Assembly (NCBI GenBank): GCA_902464615.1
Contig: CABQKA010000006.1
Coordinates: forward strand, 1 to 64,000
DNA: 64,000 bases
Direction: 5' to 3'
Source: an uncultured Prevotella sp.
Lineage (GTDB): Bacteria > Bacteroidota > Bacteroidia > Bacteroidales > Bacteroidaceae
Shown one piece after another: positions 21,570-30,143 of this stretch. A program made the position numbers and the translations under genes. How positions within the stretch are numbered: the first letter of the stretch is position 1; every line of letters begins with the position of its first letter. The notes under the pieces were generated by a model. That model searched no databases and was not told the origin of the DNA. It saw only the letters and a program-made list of their open reading frames with translations.

Positions 21570-22466
21570 ATGGCTGTACACAAGAAATATCCCGCCCTGG
21601 GGCGCGGCCTCGACGCCCTCATATCGACGGAAGAGGTCCACACGAACGGCTCCTCGTCCATCAATGAAGTGGCCTTGCACAAAATCAAGGCCAACCCCAA
21701 CCAGCCCCGCCGCGAGTTTGACCAGGCCGCGCTGGAAGAACTGGCCGAAAGCATCCGGCAGATCGGCATCATCCAGCCCATCACCCTGCGGCAGATGGAA
21801 GACGGCACTTACCAGATCATTGCCGGCGAGCGCCGATGGCGCGCCTCGCAGATGGCCGGCCTGCACAGCATACCGGCATACATCCGCACCGCCGACGACG
21901 AGAACATGATGCAGATGGCCCTCGTGGAAAACATACAGCGCGAGGACCTGAACGCCATAGAAATCGCACTGGCCTACCAGAACCTGATAGAGCAATACCA
22001 CCTGACGCAGGACCAGCTGTCCGAAAAAGTCGGGAAAAACCGGGCAACCATCGCCAACTACCTCCGCCTGCTCAAACTGCCGGCCCAGGTACAAGTGGCC
22101 CTGCAGAACAAAGAGGTGGACCAGGGGCACGCCCGCGCCCTGCTGGGACTGGACAAGCCGTCGCTCCAAGTGAAGCTCTTCGGCGAAATCAAGGAAAAAG
22201 GCTACTCCGTGCGCCAGGTAGAGGAAATGGTCAAAGCCCTCAACAACGGCGAGACCATCAAAAGCGGACACCGGCAAATCACGGACAAAAACAGCCGCAG
22301 ACTGCCGGAAGAGTATCACACTCTGCGCTCCCGGCTGTCCGATTTTTTCCAGACCAAGGTCCAGATGACCTGCTCCAGCCAAGGCAAAGGCAAAATCAGC
22401 ATCCCTTTCTCATCGGAAGAGGAGCTGGAGCGCATCATCAGTCTCTTCGACAGAATGAAAGGATGA
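21570..22466 (+). CDS. parB: Chromosome-partitioning protein ParB (Spo0J)
   Basis: 298 residues. The N-terminus LGRGLDALIS is the ParA-interacting start. The CTPase fold follows with IKANPNQPRREFD, GIIQPITLR, IIAGERRWRASQMAG and LVENIQREDLNAIEIALAY. The central helix-turn-helix (LTQDQLSEKVGKNRATIANYLRLLKLP) binds parS. I did not see a canonical parS palindrome in the window. The stop overlaps the next ATG (ATGA). Confidence 0.96.
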   Translation: MAVHKKYPALGRGLDALISTEEVHTNGSSSINEVALHKIKANPNQPRREFDQAALEELAESIRQIGIIQPITLRQMEDGTYQIIAGERRWRASQMAGLHSIPAYIRTADDENMMQMALVENIQREDLNAIEIALAYQNLIEQYHLTQDQLSEKVGKNRATIANYLRLLKLPAQVQVALQNKEVDQGHARALLGLDKPSLQVKLFGEIKEKGYSVRQVEEMVKALNNGETIKSGHRQITDKNSRRLPEEYHTLRSRLSDFFQTKVQMTCSSQGKGKISIPFSSEEELERIISLFDRMKG

Positions 22467-23212
22467 AAATTCTGAAAGCGCTTGCCTGCCATATCGGCCT
22501 GCTGCTTGCAGGATTCCTGGCCGCCGGGGCGGACGCCGCGGCCCAGGGACGGCTCATCCTTGACACCGTGCCTGACACACAAGAAACCGCCCGGCCACGC
22601 GACAAGGCGTCCCTGAAGGCCGGAAACCCGCCCGGAAGCGACACGGCACGCCTCGCACGCACCAACGACTCACTCCTGGAGGATGCGCCCAAAGAGTTCA
22701 AACTGAAACAGCAATTCATCCCCGATCCGAAAAGGGCACTGTGGCTCTCGCTCATCCTGCCCGGGGCCGGGCAAATCTATAACCGCAAATTCTGGAAGCT
22801 GCCCATCATCTACGGAGGCTTCTTAGGATGTACCTACGCCCTGATGTGGAACCAACAGATGTACCGCGACTACTCGCAGGCCTACCTCGACATCATGGAC
22901 GAAGACCCGACGACGGACAGCTACATGGACATGTTGCCGCCCCGATACGACATCACAGGCCGCGAAGAGCAGATCCGGCAATTGCTCCGCAACAGAAGAG
23001 ACCGCTACCGCCGCTACCGCGACCTGAGCGTATTCTGCTTCGTCGGCGTCTACCTCATCTCTGTCATCGACGCCTACGTCGACGCACAGCTCTCGGTGTT
23101 TGACATCTCACCCGACTTGAGCATGCGACTCCAACCGGCCGTCATCGAATCGAACATGGCGGGGAAGAAAGCGCAAACCTCCTACGGCATCGGGTGCAGC
23201 CTCAATTTTTAA
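22463..23212 (+). CDS. DUF5683-family membrane protein
   Basis: 249 residues. A signal-like N-terminus is followed by a polar region and then two hydrophobic hairpin-like segments at about 95-130 (ALWLSLILPGAGQIYNRKFWKLPIIYGGFLGCTYALMW) and about 190-210 (LSVFCFVGVYLISVIDAYVDAQL). The LPGAGQIYN motif is the DUF5683 signature. It ends with a short beta-rich tail. The function is unknown. Overlap with parB (ATGA) and its conserved place between parB and mltD suggest a role linked to envelope growth or segregation. Confidence 0.85.
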   Translation: MKILKALACHIGLLLAGFLAAGADAAAQGRLILDTVPDTQETARPRDKASLKAGNPPGSDTARLARTNDSLLEDAPKEFKLKQQFIPDPKRALWLSLILPGAGQIYNRKFWKLPIIYGGFLGCTYALMWNQQMYRDYSQAYLDIMDEDPTTDSYMDMLPPRYDITGREEQIRQLLRNRRDRYRRYRDLSVFCFVGVYLISVIDAYVDAQLSVFDISPDLSMRLQPAVIESNMAGKKAQTSYGIGCSLNF

Positions 23213-23226
23213 TCCGACCTCTCGAA

Positions 23227-24546
23227 ATGAAACACATCAGAACCCTCATCCTTACATTCCTAATGGCCGCAGGGACCGCCACGGCGCAGAACGACATTAC
23301 CGTTCACGACGACCGCAACGGCAATGACGAACTGATTACCCTCCCGGAAGGCCTCTCGGCCGAGGCCGATTCCCTGCTGAAGACCTGGCAGGCAAAGAAA
23401 TACCTCTACCCTGACACGACATGCGTTGACTCGGACGTGAGACCCTCATTCTCCGATGCCGTCTACCAGGACCGGCTGCGCCGCCTGCCCACCATAATTG
23501 AGATGCCCTACAACTCCATCGTGCGGCAGTTCATAGACGAGTATAGCGACAAGCGCCGGGAGCAAGTGGCCTTCATGCTCGGAGCGGGCAACTTCTACAT
23601 ACCCATCTTCGAAGAAGCACTCGACTACTACGGCCTACCCCTCGAATTGAAATACCTGCCCGTAGTAGAGTCGGCGCTCAACCCCACAGCCGTAAGCCGC
23701 GCGGGAGCCGTCGGGCTATGGCAATTCATGCTCACGACAGCGGAACGCTACGACTTAAAAGTAAACAGCCTCGTCGACGAACGGCGCGACCCGGTGAAAT
23801 CCACATGGGCAGCGGCCAAATACCTAAAAGACCTCTACCAGGTATTCGGCGACTGGAATCTCGTGCTCGCCGCCTACAACTGCGGGCCACAACAAGTCAA
23901 CAAAGCCATCCACCGGGCCGACGGCGCAAAAGACTACTGGACCATCTATCCTTATTTACCCAAGGAAACACGCGGCTACGTTCCGGCATTCATCGCAGCC
24001 AACTACATCATGACCTACTACTGCGAGCACAATATCTGCCCGATGAAGACGCGCTACCCCGTCACTACGGACACCATCATGGTATCGCGCGACGTACACG
24101 TCCGCCAAATAGCCGACCTGTGCAAGATCGACGCGGAAGCCATACGCGCGCTCAACCCGCAATACCGGACCGACATCATCCCGGGACGCTCCGAGCTGAG
24201 CGCCATCCGCCTGCCGCAGGAAACAGCCGTAGCCTTCATCGACTGGAAAGACTCCATATACAATTACCGCGCCGAAGAGTTGCTCACACGCCGGGCAAGA
24301 GTGGAAGTTGCCGAGACATCAAGGCCCGCGACAACAACGACAAGCGCCACGCGGAAGAAGTCATCACGCAGCAGCAGTTCCTCCAGGCGAAGAAGCTCCT
24401 CCAGGCCACGGACTGCCACAGTCCGCAAAGGCGACACCCTAAGCGAAATAGCCAAACGGAACGGCACGACGGTCAGCAAGCTGCGCCGGCTCAACCGTAT
24501 CAAAGGCAACCTGATTAAACCCGGACAGAAACTCCGGGTAAGATAA
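23227..24546 (+). CDS. mltD: MltD-like lytic transglycosylase with LysM
   Basis: 439 residues with a signal peptide (cleavage near residue 20). The SLT domain at about 115-275 has catalytic Glu148 in LKYLPVVESALNPTAVSRAGAVGLWQFM and the later AAYNCGPQQVNKAI. A divergent LysM-like segment at about 295-330 (VRQIADLCKIDAEAIRALNPQY), a Ser/Thr/Arg-rich linker and a clear LysM at about 395-439 (VRKGDTLSEIAKRNGTTVSKLRRLN) follow. It cleaves peptidoglycan glycan strands to 1,6-anhydro ends in the periplasm. Confidence 0.92.
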   Translation: MKHIRTLILTFLMAAGTATAQNDITVHDDRNGNDELITLPEGLSAEADSLLKTWQAKKYLYPDTTCVDSDVRPSFSDAVYQDRLRRLPTIIEMPYNSIVRQFIDEYSDKRREQVAFMLGAGNFYIPIFEEALDYYGLPLELKYLPVVESALNPTAVSRAGAVGLWQFMLTTAERYDLKVNSLVDERRDPVKSTWAAAKYLKDLYQVFGDWNLVLAAYNCGPQQVNKAIHRADGAKDYWTIYPYLPKETRGYVPAFIAANYIMTYYCEHNICPMKTRYPVTTDTIMVSRDVHVRQIADLCKIDAEAIRALNPQYRTDIIPGRSELSAIRLPQETAVAFIDWKDSIYNYRAEELLTRRARVEVAETSRPATTTTSATRKKSSRSSSSSRRRSSSRPRTATVRKGDTLSEIAKRNGTTVSKLRRLNRIKGNLIKPGQKLRVR

Positions 24547-24555
24547 CTCTCCTGC

Positions 24556-24585
24556 CCTCGCAGCCGCTTTGCCGCGGCTGCGAGG
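24556..24585 (+). terminator. Terminator after mltD
   Basis: CCTCGCAGCCGC (24556-24567) pairs perfectly with GCGGCTGCGAGG (24574-24585), followed by TCTCTCTTTT. It may partly uncouple the downstream (p)ppGpp gene from the parAB row. Confidence 0.8.
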
Positions 24586-24617
24586 TCTCTCTTTTCCGCT
24601 GCACGAGCTACGCGCCG

Positions 24618-24639
24618 TGAGTTTATCTCCTTAAACTCA
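24618..24639 (+). promoter_or_regulatory. Hairpin just upstream of the (p)ppGpp synthetase start
   Basis: TGAGTTTA (24618-24625) pairs perfectly with TAAACTCA (24632-24639) across a 6-nt loop, ending 6 nt before the ATG at 24646. Unlike the neighbouring terminators it is AT-rich and has no T-run, so it may be a protein-binding dyad or an RNA hairpin affecting initiation. Confidence 0.4.
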
Positions 24640-24645
24640 GCCACT

Positions 24646-26904
24646 ATGCAAGCCACTAATCCCAAAGTCCCCAGCCCGCAGGAAATGAAAGACGAACAAG
24701 CCATCAACGCCGCCTTTCAGCACCTGCTCGACACCTACCTCGCTTCCAACCACCGACGCAAGGTAGACATCATCACCAAGGCCTTCCACTTTGCCAAACA
24801 GGCACACAAAGGAGTCCGCCGCCTCTCGGGCGAACCGTACATACTCCACCCCATCGCCGTTGCCCAAATCGTCTGCGGAGAAATCGGCCTGGGCTCCACT
24901 TCCATCTGCGCGGCCCTGCTCCACGACGTCGAGGAAGACACCGACTACACGAACGAGGACATCTCCAACCTCTTCGGGCCAAAAATCGCCAACATCGTCG
25001 AAGGACTTACCAAAATCTCCGGCGGAATCTTCGGCGACCGCGCATCGCTCCAGGCCGAGACTTTCAAGAAGCTATTGCTCACCATGAGCGACGACATCCG
25101 CGTCATCCTCATCAAAATCTCCGACCGGCTGCACAACATGCGCACCCTCTCGAGCATGTTGCCCAGCAAACAGTACAAAATCGCCGGCGAAACGCTCTAC
25201 ATCTTCGCCCCCATTGCCGAGCGCCTCGGGCTCAACAAAATCAAGACCGAACTCGAGAACCTCAGTTTCAAATACGAGCACCCGGACGAATACGCACAGA
25301 TAGAAAAAGACCTGGCCGACACCCAGGAGGAGCGCGAAGCCATCTTCGACAATTTCACCGCGCCCATACGCCAGAAGCTCGACGAAATGGGTGTGAAATA
25401 CGACATCAAGGCCCGCGTGAAAAGCCCTTACTCCATCTGGACAAAGATGCAGAACAAGCACATCCCTTTCAGCGAGGTCTACGACGTGCTGGCCATCCGC
25501 ATTGTCTTCGTCCCTGGCGACCGCAAGGACGAGATAGACGAATGCTACCGCATCTACGGGGCACTGACCAAAATCTATACGCCCCATCCCACACGCTTCC
25601 GCGACTGGCTCTCCAGCCCCAAGGCCAACGGATACCAGGCCCTGCACAACACCTTCATGAGCAAGCAAGGAAAGTGGATCGAAGTGCAGATACGCTCTGA
25701 CCGTATGGACGACATCGCCGAGGTCGGATTTGCCGCCCACTGGAAGTATAAGGACAAAGACGCCGCCTACGACGAGAACGAGCTGGACAAGTGGCTCAAC
25801 TCCATCAAGGAAATCCTCGACGACCCGCAACCCGACACGCTCGACCTGCTCGACACCATCAAGCTCAACCTCTTCACGTCCGAAATCCTGGTATTCACGC
25901 CAAAAGGCGACATCAAGACCATGCCCGCCGGCTCCACCGCGCTCGATTTCGCCTTCTCCATCCACTCGTTCCTCGGCTCCCACTGCTTCGGCGCGAAAGT
26001 GAACCACCGCCTCGTGCCCTTAAGCTACCGCCTCAAAAGCGGCGACCAGGTGGAAATACTCACCTCGCGCACGCAACACGTACAGCCCGAATGGCTCAAC
26101 TTCGCCACCACGGGAAAAGCACGCGGGAAGATACAGGCCATCCTGCGCCGCAACGAGCGCGAGAAGCAACGCGCCGGCGAAGAGAAACTGCGCGCCCTCC
26201 TCAACGAAAAGGACATCGAACCGTCGACCCTCGTCTTCGACAAGCTCAGCACCTTCCGCCACCTGCCCTCCCGCGAGGCCCTGTTCGCCTCCATAGCCGA
26301 CGGGAAAATCACGCTGGACGACAACGACATCAACTACCTGCTCGGCAAGCACACATCCAAAGGCTGGCGCAAGTTCATCCCCTTCCTGGGCAAAAAGCAC
26401 CGTTCCGAAGCCACCGTGGGCACAGACAACGTGGACTTCGTCAAGGACCTGAACCGCAAGCAAGTGCTCGTCCTCAACGAAGACACGCTTGCCAAATGCA
26501 AGATTGCCGCCTGCTGCCACCCCATCCCGGGCGACGACGTACTGGGATACATCACGCCGGAAAACGAGCTGGAGATACACAAACGCAGCTGCGAAGACGC
26601 CATCAAGCTCAAGACGCGGTACGGCAACAACATTATTGCCTGCACGTGGGACACGCACAAGATGCGCCTCTTCGAAACGACCATCTACCTCAAGGGCATG
26701 GACAGCCAGGGCGTGCTCTACGCCATTGCCGACGTGCTCCACAAGCAGCACCAGTTCATCATACGCCGCATCACGCTCACTACGAACGACGGCATCTTCG
26801 AGGGCAGCATCGACATCTCCGTCTACGACACGGACGACGTCCGCACGCTCTGCGATTCGCTCATGCAGCTGGAGAACGTAGAGTCCGCCGTCCGCATCGA
26901 CTGA
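24646..26904 (+). CDS. Bifunctional (p)ppGpp synthetase/hydrolase (RSH)
   Basis: 752 residues with the long RelA/SpoT layout. The hydrolase HD domain lies at about 45-200, with intact LLHDVEEDTD (His93-Asp94). The synthetase domain is at about 250-365 (VKSPYSIWTKMQNK; YDVLAIRIVF; GYQALHNTF). A TGS domain is at about 410-470 (VFTPKGDIKTMPAGSTALDFAFSIHS). The C-terminal ACT domain starts near 675. Both catalytic domains look intact, so it should make and degrade the alarmone. It is the last gene of the parAB row but has a terminator and a hairpin before it. Confidence 0.95.
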   Translation: MQATNPKVPSPQEMKDEQAINAAFQHLLDTYLASNHRRKVDIITKAFHFAKQAHKGVRRLSGEPYILHPIAVAQIVCGEIGLGSTSICAALLHDVEEDTDYTNEDISNLFGPKIANIVEGLTKISGGIFGDRASLQAETFKKLLLTMSDDIRVILIKISDRLHNMRTLSSMLPSKQYKIAGETLYIFAPIAERLGLNKIKTELENLSFKYEHPDEYAQIEKDLADTQEEREAIFDNFTAPIRQKLDEMGVKYDIKARVKSPYSIWTKMQNKHIPFSEVYDVLAIRIVFVPGDRKDEIDECYRIYGALTKIYTPHPTRFRDWLSSPKANGYQALHNTFMSKQGKWIEVQIRSDRMDDIAEVGFAAHWKYKDKDAAYDENELDKWLNSIKEILDDPQPDTLDLLDTIKLNLFTSEILVFTPKGDIKTMPAGSTALDFAFSIHSFLGSHCFGAKVNHRLVPLSYRLKSGDQVEILTSRTQHVQPEWLNFATTGKARGKIQAILRRNEREKQRAGEEKLRALLNEKDIEPSTLVFDKLSTFRHLPSREALFASIADGKITLDDNDINYLLGKHTSKGWRKFIPFLGKKHRSEATVGTDNVDFVKDLNRKQVLVLNEDTLAKCKIAACCHPIPGDDVLGYITPENELEIHKRSCEDAIKLKTRYGNNIIACTWDTHKMRLFETTIYLKGMDSQGVLYAIADVLHKQHQFIIRRITLTTNDGIFEGSIDISVYDTDDVRTLCDSLMQLENVESAVRID

Positions 26905-26941
26905 CAGCATGACGGCGCCACGGGCCGGACGCCCCCGCGCC

Positions 26942-27000
26942 ACGCGGCCTATTCCCGTAGCCACGGGGATAGGCCGCGTCTTTTCTGTCCCTATCCCCGT
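26942..27000. repeat. Array G of the 21-bp repeat, acting as terminator of the RSH gene
   Basis: Units start at 26942 (ACGCGGCCTATTCCCGT), 26963 (ACGGGGATAGGCCGCGT) and 26984 (TCTGTCCCTATCCCCGT). Units 1 and 2 pair over all 17 bp with one G-U and are followed by CTTTTC, a strong plus-strand terminator between convergent genes. Confidence 0.92.
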
Positions 27001-27041
27001 GCGCGGAGTCCCGCACGGAAGCAGGGCGCGGGCCGTCCGCC

Positions 27042-28592
27042 TCAGCGCTTCTTGGGGCGCAGCGCCACGAGGGGTATGATCATCTCCTCCATCGAGATGC
27101 CCCCGTGCTGGAAAGTGTCGCGGTAGTAGCCCACGTAGTAGTTGTAATTGTTCGGATAGGCAAAAAACTGGTCGCCCAAGGCATAGATGTAGGCCGACGA
27201 CAGGTTGGGCGCCGGAAGCCCGAAGCGCCCGGGCTGACGCATGACAAACACTTCCTTTCCGTTATAGCCCAAGTTACGGCCCACCTTGTAGCGAAGATTC
27301 GTATTCACGTTTCTGTCGCCCACAATCTTAACGGGCGTCTTCACGCGGATGCTGCCGTGGTCCGTCGTGATAATGATGTCGTAGTCGAGCGAAGCGAGCG
27401 TGCGGAACAGCTCCTTGATGGGGGTGTGCCGGAACCAGGAAAGCGTGATGCTGCGGTAGGCCGGCTCGTTGGCGGCCAGCTCGCGCACCATCTTCGATTC
27501 TGTCCGCGCGTGCGAGAGTATGTCAATAAAATTGATGACCAGGACGTTGAGCGGCGTCTGCGTGAGCTGTTGGAACTGCGACAGGAGCTTGTCCGCTGCC
27601 ACCGAGTCGTTCAGCTTGTGGTACGTGAAGGCTTCGCGCCGGCGGTAGCGCTCCATCTGCCGGCGTATGAGGGCTTCCTCGTTGAGGTTCTTCCCTTCGT
27701 CCTCTTCCTCGTCCACCCAAAGGTCGGGGTACATCTGGCGTATCTGCGCGGGCATCAGTCCGGCGAAGATGGCGTTGCGGGCATACTGCGTCGCAGTCGG
27801 CAGGATGCTGAAGTACATGTTTTCGTCTATGTCGAAATCCTCCGCAAGCTCTTCACTGACGACGCGCCACTGGTCAAAACGGAAGTTGTCCAGCACCAGG
27901 AGGAACACCTTGCGCCCGGCACGCAGACGGGGGAACACCTGGCGCTTGAAGATGTCGGGGCTCATCAGCGGGCGGTGGTCCGGGTCGTTGACCCAGTCCT
28001 CGTAGTGGCGGCAGACGAACTTGGCGAAGAGGCGGTCGGCCTCCTCTTTCTGCTGGCAGAGCATCTCGCTCATCGCGCTGTCGCCTCCTTCGAGGGCCAG
28101 CTCCCAGTAGACCAGACGCTTGTAGAGCTGCATCCACTCTTCGGCCGAGAGGTTTTCGGTCATCTGCCCGCCAATGCGGCCGAAGTCCTCGCGGTAGCCG
28201 GTCTGCGTCACCTCCTGCTCCAGCTCGCGCCGGTGGATGTTGCGCTTCAGGGAGAGGAGTATCTGCTTCGGGTGTACGGGCTTGAGCAGGTAGTCGGCAA
28301 TCTTTGAGCCGATGGCCTGGTCCATGAGATCCTCGGCCTCGTTTTTCGTCACCATCACGACGGGCACGTGGGGAAGCACTTCCTTGATTTCCTCCAACGT
28401 CTTGAGCCCGCTCCAGCCCGGCATGTTCTCGTCGAGCAGAATGAGGTCGAAGTCGTTTTTCTTACAGATTTCGTAAGCGTCCGGCCCGTTGGAGGCCGTG
28501 GTCACAGCATATCCCTTTTTCTCGAGAAAAAGGAGGTAGGCTTTCAGCAAGTCTATCTCGTCGTCCACCCAAAGAATCCTTCCGTTTGTCAT
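27042..28592 (-). CDS. porX: PorX-like response regulator with PglZ (alkaline-phosphatase-fold) effector
   Basis: 516 residues. The receiver domain at 1 to about 120 has the acidic pair Asp10-Asp11, phospho-acceptor Asp54 (LILLDENMPGW) and Lys in YLLKPVHP. A helical linker leads to a PglZ domain at about 205-510 with metal-ligand segments VLDNFRFDQWR and IITTDHGSI. PorX of type IX secreting species acts with PorY/SigP and has phosphodiesterase activity on small nucleotides. No type IX secretion genes are visible here, so its role in this organism is open. A possible -7 (TATCTTCG on the minus strand, 28619-28626) lies upstream. Confidence 0.88.
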   Translation of the reverse strand: MTNGRILWVDDEIDLLKAYLLFLEKKGYAVTTASNGPDAYEICKKNDFDLILLDENMPGWSGLKTLEEIKEVLPHVPVVMVTKNEAEDLMDQAIGSKIADYLLKPVHPKQILLSLKRNIHRRELEQEVTQTGYREDFGRIGGQMTENLSAEEWMQLYKRLVYWELALEGGDSAMSEMLCQQKEEADRLFAKFVCRHYEDWVNDPDHRPLMSPDIFKRQVFPRLRAGRKVFLLVLDNFRFDQWRVVSEELAEDFDIDENMYFSILPTATQYARNAIFAGLMPAQIRQMYPDLWVDEEEDEGKNLNEEALIRRQMERYRRREAFTYHKLNDSVAADKLLSQFQQLTQTPLNVLVINFIDILSHARTESKMVRELAANEPAYRSITLSWFRHTPIKELFRTLASLDYDIIITTDHGSIRVKTPVKIVGDRNVNTNLRYKVGRNLGYNGKEVFVMRQPGRFGLPAPNLSSAYIYALGDQFFAYPNNYNYYVGYYRDTFQHGGISMEEMIIPLVALRPKKR

Positions 28593-28633
28593 GGTCCTCT
28601 ACTGTCTTGATTACGAGGCGAAGATACAGAAAA

Positions 28634-28662
28634 AACGCCTGCCCCGGAGCGGGGTAGGCGTT
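28634..28662 (-). terminator. Terminator after the NfeD-like gene
   Basis: AACGCCTGCCCC (28634-28645) pairs with GGGGTAGGCGTT (28651-28662) with one G-U. On the minus strand a TTTTTTCTG tract follows, so it ends transcription before porX. Confidence 0.75.
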
Positions 28663-28675
28663 AAAGAGTGTAAGA

Positions 28676-29143
28676 TTAGCGGCGGCGCACCAGCACCAGG
28701 GCGTCGCGCACCTCCGTGACGACGACGGGCGTCCCCTCGTCGAGGAATCCGCTGACGGACTTCACCTCAACGGTCTTGCCGCCTATCTCGGCGTTGCCGA
28801 TAAGGGCCAGGCGCGTGCGGGCCACACCTTCGTCGCCCGGCTTCACGGAAAGCTGGTCCGGGGTGGCGGCAGTGGAGTCGATGGACGTATGCAGCGACAT
28901 GCGGTCCAAGGTGCGCGAACGGCCCAGCCACCAGAAGAAAGCAAGCACCAGCACCGTGGAGACCAGCAGGGCCAGCACCGCCCACATGGCGCCTGCCTCG
29001 CAATATACCAGCACACAGGCGACGACAACGCAAAGCGTGGCCAGCACACTGGGCACACCGATGCCCGGCGTCAGGAATGCTTCAACAGCATAGAGCAACA
29101 GGGCCAATACGACCAATAACAGGATGATGAGCGTTAACGACAT
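28676..29143 (-). CDS. NfeD-like membrane protein
   Basis: 155 residues. Two or three hydrophobic segments occupy about 1-72 (LIILLLVVLALLLYAVEAFLTPGIGVPSVLATLCVVVACVLVY; MWAVLALLVSTVLVLAFFWWL). A soluble OB-fold domain of the NfeD type follows at about 95-155 (VKPGDEGVARTRLALIGNAEIGGKTVEVKSVSGFLDEGTPVVVTEV). NfeD proteins normally partner SPFH/flotillin-type proteins in membrane quality control. No such partner gene is adjacent here. Confidence 0.85.
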   Translation of the reverse strand: MSLTLIILLLVVLALLLYAVEAFLTPGIGVPSVLATLCVVVACVLVYCEAGAMWAVLALLVSTVLVLAFFWWLGRSRTLDRMSLHTSIDSTAATPDQLSVKPGDEGVARTRLALIGNAEIGGKTVEVKSVSGFLDEGTPVVVTEVRDALVLVRRR

Positions 29144-29191
29144 TACTTCTCATTTTTGCGCGGGACATCCCCGCCTGGTTCATAGACAGAG

Positions 29192-30124
29192 TCAGTACGG
29201 CTGGCGGTACTTTGCCTCCTCCTTGTCCTCGAGCATGGAGAGGTAGGAGGCGTAGCGCGTAGGGGCCAGACGGTGCTCCTCGAGTGCGGCAAGCACGGCG
29301 CAGCCCGGCTCGTGCGTGTGCGTGCAGTTATGGAAACGGCAACCGGCAGACAGGCTGAAGATGTCGCGAAAATAGTGCGCCACTTCCTCCGGCTCCATGT
29401 CGAACGTCCCGAAGCCTTTGATGCCGGGAATGTCGATAACGGAGCCGCCGCCGGGCAAATCGTAGAGTTCGCTGAACGTCGTGGTGTGCATGCCGGTCCC
29501 GTGGGCCTCGGACACAGCCGCCGTCCGGGCATGGGCTTCCGGTACGAGCCGATTCAGGAGCGTAGACTTTCCCACGCCGGAATGCCCGGCCAGGAGACAG
29601 ATGCGTCCTTTCATGAGCGTCTGCAACTCGGGGACGCCGTCGCCCGTTACGGCCGAGAGCGGCCGGCAGTCATAGCCTACGGCGCGGTAGAGGGCCATAA
29701 GCCCTTCTGCCTCCTCGCGCTCGTCGCCCGAGAGTTCGTCCATTTTGTTGAATACCAACACGACCGGCACGCGGTAAGCTTCCGCCGAAGCCAGGAAGCG
29801 GTCTACGAAGGTCGTCGTCGTTTCGGGCCGCGCCACGGTGACGAAGAGCAACGCCAAATCGACATTGGCGGCCAGCACGTGGCTCTGCTTCGACAGGTTC
29901 GAGGCTTTGCGGACTATGTAGTTACGGCGGTCGTCGATTTCCGTAATGAAAGACACGCCGCCCGGCCGCTCCTCAACCGTCACCCCGTCGCCCACCGCAA
30001 CGGGACTGGTCGAGCGGATGCCCCGCAAGCGGAAGTTCCCCTTCACGCGGCATTCCACCGACGCTCCGCCGTCCGTCCGGACGATGTAACTGCTTCCCGT
30101 GTTTCTGATTACTATGCCGTGCAT
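29192..30124 (-). CDS. rsgA: Small ribosomal subunit biogenesis GTPase RsgA
   Basis: 310 residues. An N-terminal OB fold (MHGIVIRNTGSSYIVRTDGG) precedes a circularly permuted GTPase: G4 (VLVFNKMDEL) comes before G1 (LAGHSGVGKSTLLNRLV) and G3 (VIDIPGIKGFG). The C-terminal zinc finger carries CRFHNCTHTHEPGCAV. It checks 30S subunits late in assembly. The ATG at 30124 gives the usual start; longer in-frame sequence overlaps the upstream esterase gene. It lies just after that esterase on the same strand. Confidence 0.96.
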   Translation of the reverse strand: MHGIVIRNTGSSYIVRTDGGASVECRVKGNFRLRGIRSTSPVAVGDGVTVEERPGGVSFITEIDDRRNYIVRKASNLSKQSHVLAANVDLALLFVTVARPETTTTFVDRFLASAEAYRVPVVLVFNKMDELSGDEREEAEGLMALYRAVGYDCRPLSAVTGDGVPELQTLMKGRICLLAGHSGVGKSTLLNRLVPEAHARTAAVSEAHGTGMHTTTFSELYDLPGGGSVIDIPGIKGFGTFDMEPEEVAHYFRDIFSLSAGCRFHNCTHTHEPGCAVLAALEEHRLAPTRYASYLSMLEDKEEAKYRQPY

Positions 30125-30143
30125 TGCCTTGATATAGATAGAT

